From: Desulfotomaculum sp.
Lineage (GTDB): Bacteria > Bacillota > Desulfotomaculia > Desulfotomaculales > Nap2-2B
Reading direction: 5' to 3'
Length of the DNA: 7,717 bases
Assembly: GCA_003445555.1 (NCBI GenBank)
Contig: DMDI01000273.1
Coordinates: 1 to 7,717 of the forward strand
The notes beneath the pieces are model-generated. The model saw only the letters and a list, made by a program, of their open reading frames with translations. It searched no databases and was not told the DNA's origin. Numbering within the stretch: the first letter of the stretch is position 1; every line of letters begins with the position of its first letter. The translations under genes were made by a program, and so were the position numbers. Shown in pieces: positions 1-5,133 of this stretch.

Positions 1-1
1 A

Positions 2-499
2 GGCTGCCTGGAAAATAAAAAAAGCACCATGCTTTATACCACTTATCTTAAATGGCGCAAGTTAATTGAATTAGAACCACCCCGCCGCCCGGATCCGGTA
101 TCTCCCTCGCTTCCTGGAATGTGGCGCCGTTATCAGCAAAGCTTAGGACTTTACGGGACAAAATGTATGAACTGCGGTACTCCCCAGTTTCCCGTTCAGA
201 GAATTTGCACCAAATGTCAGGCTAAAGACCAGATGGAACCGTACACTTTTAAGGATAAAAAGGCAACTATTGCCACATATACGGTCGATTATCTGGTTGC
301 TTCACCAGACCCGCCGGTAGTATTTACGGTGGTTGATTTTGAAGGCGGGGGCCGGATGATTTGTGAAATGACGGATAGCGAAGTAGATAAATTGGATATT
401 GGCAAAGAAGTGGAAATGTCCTTCCGTAAAATATACGACAAAAATAATATCTATATTTATGGTTGGAAAGCCATGTTAAAAAAGGAGGGGGTGAAATAA
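2..499 (+). CDS. Zn-ribbon/OB-fold (DUF35) acyl-CoA protein, 5' truncated; probable C-terminus of an HMG-CoA-synthase-like fusion
   Basis: 165 residues are visible, counted from the first full codon. A zinc ribbon is formed by C55, C58, C69 and C72 (C-x2-C-x10-C-x2-C), followed by an OB-fold of about residues 75-160 (YTVDY, VVDFEGGGR, VEMSFR). This is the DUF35 architecture. DUF35 proteins partner thiolases: BbsA with BbsB in benzylsuccinate oxidation, and the bridge between thiolase and HMG-CoA synthase in archaea. The frame has no stop back to the window edge. The first ATG (position 29) has no SD upstream and falls inside a helix-plus-proline linker (TTYLKWRKLI, then EPPRRPDP) that I associate with proteins in which a roughly 330-residue HMG-CoA-synthase/KAS-III-like domain precedes DUF35. 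I therefore treat the gene as truncated by the window, not as a 156-residue protein. The fusion is inferred because the synthase domain is outside the window. The TAA stop directly abuts the ATG of the thiolase gene, so the two are probably translationally coupled and form one complex. Confidence 0.85.
   Translation, partial: GCLENKKSTMLYTTYLKWRKLIELEPPRRPDPVSPSLPGMWRRYQQSLGLYGTKCMNCGTPQFPVQRICTKCQAKDQMEPYTFKDKKATIATYTVDYLVASPDPPVVFTVVDFEGGGRMICEMTDSEVDKLDIGKEVEMSFRKIYDKNNIYIYGWKAMLKKEGVK
481..491 (+). promoter_or_regulatory. Strong SD for the thiolase, inside the end of the DUF35 gene
   Basis: AAAGGAGGGGG lies 8 bases before the ATG at 500 and is contained in the last codons of the upstream gene. 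With the abutting stop and start codons (TAAATG, 497-502), this is a classic arrangement for coupled translation of two subunits. Confidence 0.8.
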
Positions 500-1684
500 A
501 TGGCCGGAAGTATTTCGGATAAAGTAGCGGTTATTGGTATGGGCTGTACCAGGTTTGGTGAATTTTGGGATAAAGGAGCCGATGATTTACTGGTTGAAGC
601 AGCGTACGAAGCTATAGAGGATGCCGGTATTGAACCTAAAGATATTGAGGCATACTGGTTTGGGACTATGTTTGGTACCTCCTCCCTTCCTCTGGCTTTA
701 GCTTTGAAATCCCAGTTTAAGCCCGTAACTAGAGTAGAAAATTTATGCGGTACCGGTACGGAAGCTTTTCGTAACGCTTGTTACGCCGTTGCTTCAGGGG
801 CTTATGATATAGCAATGGCCATTGGGGTAGAAAAGTTAAAGGATTCAGGACTTAGCGGTTTGGATATTTCTGATATAACTTACCGTTCTGACGGTACAGC
901 TCCTGATATAACCGCCCCGGCGGCCTTTTCCTTTTTAGCACCGGCTTATTTTAAGAAATACGGCATAGACGCTAAAAAAGGAAAAGAGGTCCTGGCTCGC
1001 ATTGCCTGGAAAAACCATAAAAACGGGGCTTTGAATCCCAAAGCCCAGTACCGCAAGGAAGTTCCTATGGAGCAAATTCTTAAATCACCCATGATTGCTG
1101 CTCCTTTGGGAATTATGGATTGTTCCGGTATTTGTGACGGTTCGGCGGCGGCAATTATTGTGCGGGCAGAAGACGCTAAAAAATACCGGCCTGACCCCGT
1201 GTACGTAAAAGGTTTGGCTGTTGCCACCGGTCCTGAAGCAGGTGGTTTATATCCCGATTATGATTTTACCATTTTACGGGAAACATATTTTGCCGGTCAG
1301 GATGCTTACCGTCAGGCCGGGATTAAGAACCCCCGGGAAGAAGTTAGTATGGCCGAAGTGCATGATTGTTTTACCCCCACGGAATTAATCGTTTGTGAGG
1401 ATTTAGGGTTTAGTGAACGGGGGAAGGCGTGGCAGGATGTTTTGGACGGCTTTTTTGACCTTGACGGACCTTTACCGGTTAATCCGGACGGAGGGCTAAA
1501 GTCATTTGGGCACCCCATTGGGGCCAGCGGCATTAGAATGCTTTACGAGATGTATAAACAACTGCAGGGCAAGGCCGGGCCCAGGCAAATAAAAAATCCA
1601 AAAATAGGACTGACCCATAATATAGGCGGGATGCCATGGAAGGCAGTAACAGCAGTTACTATTACTGGTAAAGAATTAGGCTAA
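500..1684 (+). CDS. SCP2/SCPx-type thiolase (acetyl-CoA C-acyltransferase family)
   Basis: This 394-residue protein has the usual length of a complete thiolase. The N-terminal half carries the nucleophilic Cys83 in NLCGTGTEA. The C-terminal half has HDCF (288-291) and GHPIGASG (337-344). The C-terminal CxG of classical thiolases is replaced by HNIGG (373-377), the signature of the SCP2 subfamily, in which the cysteine of HDCF (C290) is thought to take over acid/base duty. Expected reaction: CoA-dependent cleavage of a 3-oxoacyl-CoA in the cytoplasm, or the reverse Claisen condensation. Because Cys83 is kept, a thiolase is more likely than the related steroid side-chain retro-aldolases (Ltp2 type), which also use a DUF35 partner but, as I recall, lack this cysteine. 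Adjacent, coupled DUF35 genes are typical of BbsB-like enzymes. The neighbouring hydratase and dehydrogenase genes would supply its 3-oxoacyl-CoA. The chain length or substituent on the substrate cannot be told. Confidence 0.9.
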   Translation: MAGSISDKVAVIGMGCTRFGEFWDKGADDLLVEAAYEAIEDAGIEPKDIEAYWFGTMFGTSSLPLALALKSQFKPVTRVENLCGTGTEAFRNACYAVASGAYDIAMAIGVEKLKDSGLSGLDISDITYRSDGTAPDITAPAAFSFLAPAYFKKYGIDAKKGKEVLARIAWKNHKNGALNPKAQYRKEVPMEQILKSPMIAAPLGIMDCSGICDGSAAAIIVRAEDAKKYRPDPVYVKGLAVATGPEAGGLYPDYDFTILRETYFAGQDAYRQAGIKNPREEVSMAEVHDCFTPTELIVCEDLGFSERGKAWQDVLDGFFDLDGPLPVNPDGGLKSFGHPIGASGIRMLYEMYKQLQGKAGPRQIKNPKIGLTHNIGGMPWKAVTAVTITGKELG

Positions 1685-1766
1685 GTTAATCAGAACAAAA
1701 GGAAGGCAGGGGGGAAATTGTCTTATTTCATCTCTTACTTCCGTATTTTATAAGGAGGCTTAAGGA

Positions 1767-2219
1767 ATGGGCGATCTACAGGAAAAGCTGGGTCTGGAGT
1801 TTCCCGCGTATAAGTTTGTTGTTGAGCAGGGCAAGATAAGAGAATTTGTCCAGGCCGTTGGTGACCCAAACCCGGTGTACGTAAATTCGGAAACAGCAAG
1901 ACAGGAGGGTTACCAGAACGTAATTGCTCCCCCAACTTTCGGTGTTTGTGTTGAAATGTGGGGTGGTCCTGGCTTTGAAAATTTAATGAAGGAATTGGGT
2001 GTAAACGCCGTTCGAATTCTTCACGCCGAAGAAGAATTCGAATATTTCAAAGAAATTAACCCCGGTGATGAAATAACGGCAACCACCCGGGTAAGTAATA
2101 TTTTTCGCAAAGAAGGAAAAGCAGGGGCGATGAATTTTGTAACCTTAGAAACTACCCATACCAACCAGAGAGCAGAAAAAGTGTTAATTTCCCGGATGAT
2201 GATTGTAGAGCGTCTTTAA
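1767..2219 (+). CDS. MaoC-like / FAS1-type dehydratase N-domain hotdog protein, probably non-catalytic partner
   Basis: A 150-residue single hotdog protein of the MaoC_dehydrat_N type. Visible landmarks are FVQAVGDPNPVY (27-38), APPTF (54-58), the HAEEEFEYF stretch (86-94) and NPGDEI (98-103). In active R-specific enoyl-CoA hydratases the motif is D-x4-H. Here Asp33 is present but the His position is Tyr38, so this subunit probably binds substrate rather than catalyses, as HadA or HadC does for HadB in mycobacteria. The catalytic partner is likely the next gene, 36 bases downstream. The start is secure: an in-frame TAA stands at 1761-1763, just before the ATG, and TAAGGAGG (1751-1758) sits 8 bases upstream. 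The 82-base gap from the thiolase is the largest gap inside the operon and shows no terminator. Expected role: (de)hydration of enoyl-/3-hydroxyacyl-CoA as a heterodimer. The pairing is inferred from context. Confidence 0.85.
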   Translation: MGDLQEKLGLEFPAYKFVVEQGKIREFVQAVGDPNPVYVNSETARQEGYQNVIAPPTFGVCVEMWGGPGFENLMKELGVNAVRILHAEEEFEYFKEINPGDEITATTRVSNIFRKEGKAGAMNFVTLETTHTNQRAEKVLISRMMIVERL

Positions 2220-2240
2220 TTTTAATAAAAAATGACTTTT

Positions 2241-2247
2241 AAAGGAG
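2241..2247 (+). promoter_or_regulatory. SD that selects a GTG start for the second MaoC gene
   Basis: AAAGGAG lies 8 bases before the GTG at 2256. The ATG at 2232 in the same frame is preceded only by A/T-rich sequence without an SD, and using it would place this SD inside the coding region. The GTG is therefore preferred. Confidence 0.75.
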
Positions 2248-2255
2248 TGTTATTT

Positions 2256-2675
2256 GTGCCGGTAGAGCTTTACTGGGAAAATGTAAACGTAGGTGATGAA
2301 ATGCCAGTTTTAACTAAAGAACCGATTACCGAACTGCAATTAGTAAAATATGCAGGAGGGTCAGGGGATTTTAACCCTATTCATACGGTGGATGCAATTG
2401 GTAAAAAGGCTGGCTTTGGCGGGGTGATTGCTCACGGCATGTTGGTGATGGGGTTTATGGGACAGGCCATAACCAATTGGGTACCAAATAAATATTTAAA
2501 AAAGGTTAAAACCCGATTTGTAGCCGTAACAAAACCCCAGGATATAATAACCGTTAGCGGGAAGGTAATTAAAAAGGAAGAAAATTTAATTACCTGCGAG
2601 ATAATGGCCAAAGACCAAAAAGGAGAGATAAAAACTACCGGGCAGTTTGAGTTTACCCTTCCAAAAAAGAGTTAG
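2256..2675 (+). CDS. MaoC-type (R)-specific enoyl-CoA hydratase, catalytic subunit
   Basis: From the GTG start this is a 139-residue single hotdog domain. The hydratase-2 motif is complete: Asp38 and His43 in SGDFNPIH, followed by the FGGVIAHGML segment (about 54-63) that lines the acyl-CoA tunnel in this family. Expected reaction: reversible hydration of a trans-2-enoyl-CoA to (R)-3-hydroxyacyl-CoA. The preceding gene encodes a same-size hotdog protein lacking the catalytic His, so the active enzyme is likely a heterodimer of the HadAB kind. Placed between the thiolase and the dehydrogenase, it fits the second step of beta-oxidation, where crotonase-type enzymes (BbsH) serve in the toluene pathway. 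If the product has R configuration, the downstream short-chain dehydrogenase should be R-specific. An ATG at 2232 would add eight residues but has no SD. Confidence 0.88.
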   Translation: MPVELYWENVNVGDEMPVLTKEPITELQLVKYAGGSGDFNPIHTVDAIGKKAGFGGVIAHGMLVMGFMGQAITNWVPNKYLKKVKTRFVAVTKPQDIITVSGKVIKKEENLITCEIMAKDQKGEIKTTGQFEFTLPKKS

Positions 2676-2719
2676 TAATTTTAAAAATTAAAGTATAAAA
2701 TAATAAGGGGGTATAATTA

Positions 2720-3544
2720 ATGGGAATGGTAGATGGTAAAACGGCAATTGTTACCGGTTCAGGGCGAGGCATTGGCCGGGCAGTAGTGCTTAAGCTGGCT
2801 TCCGAAGGGGCAGCCGTAATAGTTAACGATATTGACCCCGTTCCCGCGGAAGAAACCGTAGCCGCCATTAAGAGCATAGGAGGAAAAGCGGTAGCTTGTG
2901 TGGGAGACGTGACTGTGCCCGATTTTGGTGACCGTATCGTTAAAATGGCCTTAGACAACTTTGGCAGTGTTGATATTATTGTAAATAACGCTGGTTATAC
3001 CTGGGACGGCATGATTCATAAGATGACCGATCGCCAGTGGTTCGCCATGATTGATGTTCACCTTACATCTTCCTTTAGGGAAATCCGGGCGGCGGCTAAT
3101 TATATTCGGGAGACGGCTAAAAAAGAAATGAGTGAAGGTAAACGGGTAATGCGTAAAATTGTTAACGTTATGTCTATTGCCGGAGCCCAGGGTAATGCCG
3201 GTCAAGCCAATTATTCCAGCGCAAAAGCAGGCTTAGGGGGTCTTACCAAAACCATGGCTCGTGAATGGGGTCAATTTAACGTAAATTCTAATGCCGTTGC
3301 TTTTGGGATAATTGAAACCCGGTTAACGGACGAGAAAGAAAAAGGGGGAGTACTTGAAGATTCAGAAAAAAAGATTGCCCTAGGTATTCCTAAGGATATT
3401 CGGCAAAGATTTGCGGATGGTGTTCCTTTACGTCGTTTTGGGTTGCCGGAAGAAGCCGCCGCAGGAGTGTTTTTCCTTTGCTCGCCGCTTTCTGATTACG
3501 TAAACGGGCACATTCTCCTTATCGACGGTGGCCTGGATATGTAA
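2720..3544 (+). CDS. Short-chain dehydrogenase/reductase, probable 3-hydroxyacyl-CoA dehydrogenase (FabG-like)
   Basis: A 274-residue classical SDR. The Rossmann motif is TGSGRGIG (12-19), the acidic residue Asp37 at the end of strand 2 favours NAD(H), Asp63 (GDV) contacts adenine, and NNAG is at 89-92. Catalytic residues Ser152, Tyr165 and Lys169 have the normal spacing. The position of the fourth tetrad residue (Asn in E. coli FabG) is His114 (DVHLTSSF), a substitution I recall from the 17-beta-HSD4 / peroxisomal 3-hydroxyacyl-CoA dehydrogenase branch. About ten extra residues, rich in Lys and Glu, lie between His114 and Ser152 (roughly 130-146). Expected role: NAD-dependent oxidation of 3-hydroxyacyl-CoA to 3-oxoacyl-CoA for the thiolase. 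The toluene pathway uses two SDR subunits (BbsCD); only one is seen here. AAGGGGG lies 8 bases before the ATG, with an in-frame stop at 2714-2716. A second ATG at 2726 is closer to the SD and less likely. Confidence 0.9.
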   Translation: MGMVDGKTAIVTGSGRGIGRAVVLKLASEGAAVIVNDIDPVPAEETVAAIKSIGGKAVACVGDVTVPDFGDRIVKMALDNFGSVDIIVNNAGYTWDGMIHKMTDRQWFAMIDVHLTSSFREIRAAANYIRETAKKEMSEGKRVMRKIVNVMSIAGAQGNAGQANYSSAKAGLGGLTKTMAREWGQFNVNSNAVAFGIIETRLTDEKEKGGVLEDSEKKIALGIPKDIRQRFADGVPLRRFGLPEEAAAGVFFLCSPLSDYVNGHILLIDGGLDM

Positions 3545-3584
3545 GTTTGGTTGTACTCCTTACCGGGAATTTTTTATTTGAGAG

Positions 3585-3591
3585 AGGAGGG
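3585..3591 (+). promoter_or_regulatory. SD that sets the ATG start of the B12-binding subunit
   Basis: AGGAGGG is 6 bases before the ATG at 3598. The frame is open further upstream to a TTG at 3547, but that codon has no SD and the extra residues (MVVLLTGNFLFERGGKY) have no counterpart in the family. Confidence 0.8.
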
Positions 3592-3597
3592 AAATAT

Positions 3598-3993
3598 ATG
3601 GAAAAAAGGATAAAAGTTTTAATGGCTAAGCCGGGCCTGGATGGTCATGACCGGGGAGCTAAGGTCATGGCCCTTGGAACAAGGGATGAGGGGATGGAAG
3701 AAATTTATACCAGATTACGCCAGGCGCCAGAGAAAATAGTTGAAGCCGCCATTCAGGAAGATGTAAATGTTATTGGTTTAAGTTGCTTATCCGGCGCCCA
3801 TAAATATCTTTTTCCAGAGGTTACGCGTCTTTTAAAAGAAAGAGGAGTAGATGATGTTCTTGTTTTAGGGGGCGGAATTATTCCGGTCGAAGATATTTCT
3901 TTTCTGAAAGATAACGGGATTAATGAAGTATTTGGTCCGGGAACGCCGGTTAAAAAGATTGCCGAGCATATACGACAAAACGTAATCCACTGA
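3598..3993 (+). CDS. Cobalamin-binding small subunit of an acyl-CoA mutase (methylmalonyl-CoA / 2-hydroxyisobutyryl-CoA mutase type)
   Basis: 131 residues, the size of a stand-alone B12-binding mutase subunit. The DxHxxG motif is at Asp15-Gly-His17-x-x-Gly20 (KPGLDGHDRG), with His17 the expected lower cobalt ligand. SCL at 62-64 is the SxL motif, and GGG at 91-93 completes the base-off cobalamin pocket. The middle part (IYTRLRQAPEKIVEAA, then GLSCLSGAH) looks to me closer to the small subunits of 2-hydroxyisobutyryl-CoA and isobutyryl-CoA-like mutases (HcmB, IcmB type) than to the C-terminus of classical methylmalonyl-CoA mutase, but I cannot align it. It needs a TIM-barrel large subunit to bind the acyl-CoA; none is in the window. 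As last gene of the cluster, it suggests that a carbon-skeleton rearrangement feeds or drains the beta-oxidation enzymes. A 53-base gap separates it from the SDR. Confidence 0.88.
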   Translation: MEKRIKVLMAKPGLDGHDRGAKVMALGTRDEGMEEIYTRLRQAPEKIVEAAIQEDVNVIGLSCLSGAHKYLFPEVTRLLKERGVDDVLVLGGGIIPVEDISFLKDNGINEVFGPGTPVKKIAEHIRQNVIH

Positions 3994-4062
3994 GGATAAA
4001 ATTAAAAAATTACTTGTTAAGCGTTGGTTATAAAAGATTAGATGGTTAAGCTTGTCTTTATA

Positions 4063-4105
4063 AAAGGCCTATGGGCATTAAATTTTTAGCCCACAGGTCT
4101 TTCTT
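4063..4105 (+). terminator. Rho-independent terminator after the acyl-CoA operon
   Basis: The left arm AGGCCTATGGGC (4065-4076) pairs with GCCCACAGGTCT (4089-4100), with one G-T wobble and one A-C mismatch. Two more A-T pairs extend the base at 4063-4064 and 4101-4102. The loop is 12 bases and A/T-rich. The tail is TTTCTT, so termination may be moderate. The A-run on the left flank could let it act on the opposite strand as well. The rest of the 162-base gap (3994-4155) is A/T-rich, with no convincing promoter, T-box or small gene; the SD of hisG is at 4140-4145. Confidence 0.75.
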
Positions 4106-4155
4106 GTTAAATAAAGTTTATTTAAAAGGAGAAATAAGCAGGAGGAAGAAAAAAG

Positions 4156-5025
4156 ATGATTTTGCGCCTCGGTTTACCAAAAGGCAGTTTACAGGAAGCA
4201 ACTTTTCAACTTTTTAAGCGGGCTGGTTTTAGCCTGACTGTTTACGGACGCTCTCATTTTCCTGGGATTGACGACCCGGAACTAGAAGTGGTGCTCATGC
4301 GGGCCCAGGAAATTCCCCGTTATGTACACCAGGGAGTACTGGACGCGGGTTTAAGTGGACTGGATTGGATTTTAGAAAATGAAGCTGACGTAGTTGAGGT
4401 AGCCGATTTACCTTATTCTAAGCAGTCCAATCAGTCTATTCGCCTGGTTCTAGCGGTGGCTAAGGACAGCCCTTATAAAGAAGTTTCCGATTTAAAGGAA
4501 AAACGTATTGCCACCGAGTTGGTCCGGGTGACCAAAAAATTTTTAGCTGACCGTGGGGTGCAGGCAGAAGTAGAATATTCTTATGGGGCTACAGAAGTTA
4601 AGGTGCCGCATCTGGTAGACGCAATTGCAGAGCTCACGGAAACAGGTGCTTCCCTTCAGGCAAATGGTTTGCGGATTATTGCTACTATTTTAGAATCAAC
4701 CCCGCGTTTAATTGTTCATAAACAGAGTTGGAATGATGCTAATAAAAGGACAAAAATACAAAATATGGCCCTACTGCTTCAAGGAGCTCTTTATGCCGGG
4801 GCTAAAGTAGGCTTGAAAATGAATGTGGCTCAGGAAAACATTAATCAAGTGCTAGGCTTATTATCAGCTATGAAACGCCCGACTGTTTCCTCGCTGATAG
4901 GGGGCGAAGGTGTGGCTATTGAAGTAATCATGGACGAAAAAAAAGTACGGGATTTAATTCCCGCTTTAAAAAGAGCCGGGGCGGAAGACATTATTGAATA
5001 CCCGCTAAATAAAGTAATTCCCTAG
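4156..5025 (+). CDS. hisG: ATP phosphoribosyltransferase, long form (HisG-L)
   Basis: This enzyme catalyses the first step of histidine synthesis: ATP + PRPP to phosphoribosyl-ATP, in the cytoplasm. At 289 residues it matches the long form, which carries its own C-terminal ACT-like regulatory domain (about 213-289, ending ALKRAGAEDIIEYPLNKV) and needs no HisZ partner. The N-terminal LRLGLPKGSL (3-12) starts the bilobal periplasmic-binding-like catalytic fold. The PRPP-binding loop is at about 155-171 (DAIAELTETGASLQANG), preceded by GATEVKVP (144-151). Feedback inhibition by histidine through the C-terminal domain is usual for the family. AGGAGG (4140-4145) lies 10 bases before the ATG. No other his gene is next to it, so it stands alone between two functionally unrelated units. 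The start MILRLGLPKG is typical. Confidence 0.95.
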   Translation: MILRLGLPKGSLQEATFQLFKRAGFSLTVYGRSHFPGIDDPELEVVLMRAQEIPRYVHQGVLDAGLSGLDWILENEADVVEVADLPYSKQSNQSIRLVLAVAKDSPYKEVSDLKEKRIATELVRVTKKFLADRGVQAEVEYSYGATEVKVPHLVDAIAELTETGASLQANGLRIIATILESTPRLIVHKQSWNDANKRTKIQNMALLLQGALYAGAKVGLKMNVAQENINQVLGLLSAMKRPTVSSLIGGEGVAIEVIMDEKKVRDLIPALKRAGAEDIIEYPLNKVIP

Positions 5026-5041
5026 TTTATGAATATTAAAC

Positions 5042-5062
5042 CTTAACTAAAGCATAGTTAAG
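5042..5062 (+). repeat. Perfect 8-bp inverted repeat with 5-base spacer, possible operator
   Basis: CTTAACTA (5042-5049) and TAGTTAAG (5055-5062) are perfect inverted copies around AAGCA. With no T-run behind it, this is more like a protein-binding dyad or a weak hairpin than a terminator. It lies 72 bases ahead of the oxidoreductase gene. No regulator gene is nearby to assign to it. Confidence 0.45.
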
Positions 5063-5066
5063 TAAT

Positions 5067-5093
5067 AATGTAAAGGTAATTTTTACATTTTTT
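5067..5093 (+). terminator. A/T-rich hairpin with T-run, weak terminator candidate after hisG
   Basis: AATGTAAA (5067-5074) pairs with TTTACATT (5082-5089) around a 7-base loop, and six T's end the element (5088-5093). The stem has only one G-C pair, so it would be a weak terminator. The same bases could serve as an operator dyad (TGTAAA-n7-TTTACA). Confidence 0.4.
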
Positions 5094-5114
5094 AGATTCA
5101 AGTTAACAATTTAG

Positions 5115-5122
5115 AAAGGTGG
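5115..5122 (+). promoter_or_regulatory. SD of the FMN/Fe-S/FAD oxidoreductase
   Basis: AAAGGTGG lies 11 bases before the ATG at 5134. An in-frame GTG at 5119 falls inside this SD, and an ATG at 5124 is in another frame and meets a stop within a few codons, so 5134 is the best start. Confidence 0.7.
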
Positions 5123-5133
5123 TATGGTTAAAT

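Noticed and set aside
946..1227. Reverse-strand open frames opposite the thiolase (also 1312-1533)
   Set aside because: They are shadows of the thiolase coding frame, with no motif.
500..1684. Reading the thiolase as a steroid-type retro-aldolase because of its DUF35 partner
   Set aside because: The nucleophilic Cys83 and the HDCF and GHPIGASG motifs of a true thiolase are all present.
1718..1753. Eleven-codon TTG leader frame behind a G-rich stretch, its stop overlapping the SD of the first MaoC gene
   Set aside because: The G-rich SD is only 3 bases from the TTG, the peptide has no control codons or repeats, and chance explains it well.
4014..4060. Possible promoter or T-box leader for hisG
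   Set aside because: TTGTTA has no acceptable -10 at 16-18 bases. The 162-base gap is too short for a full T-box and lacks its conserved antiterminator bases.
5082..5110. Promoter-like TTTACA, 17-base spacer, AACAAT
   Set aside because: The -10 box is poor, and transcription would begin inside or just at the SD of the oxidoreductase, leaving no usable leader.
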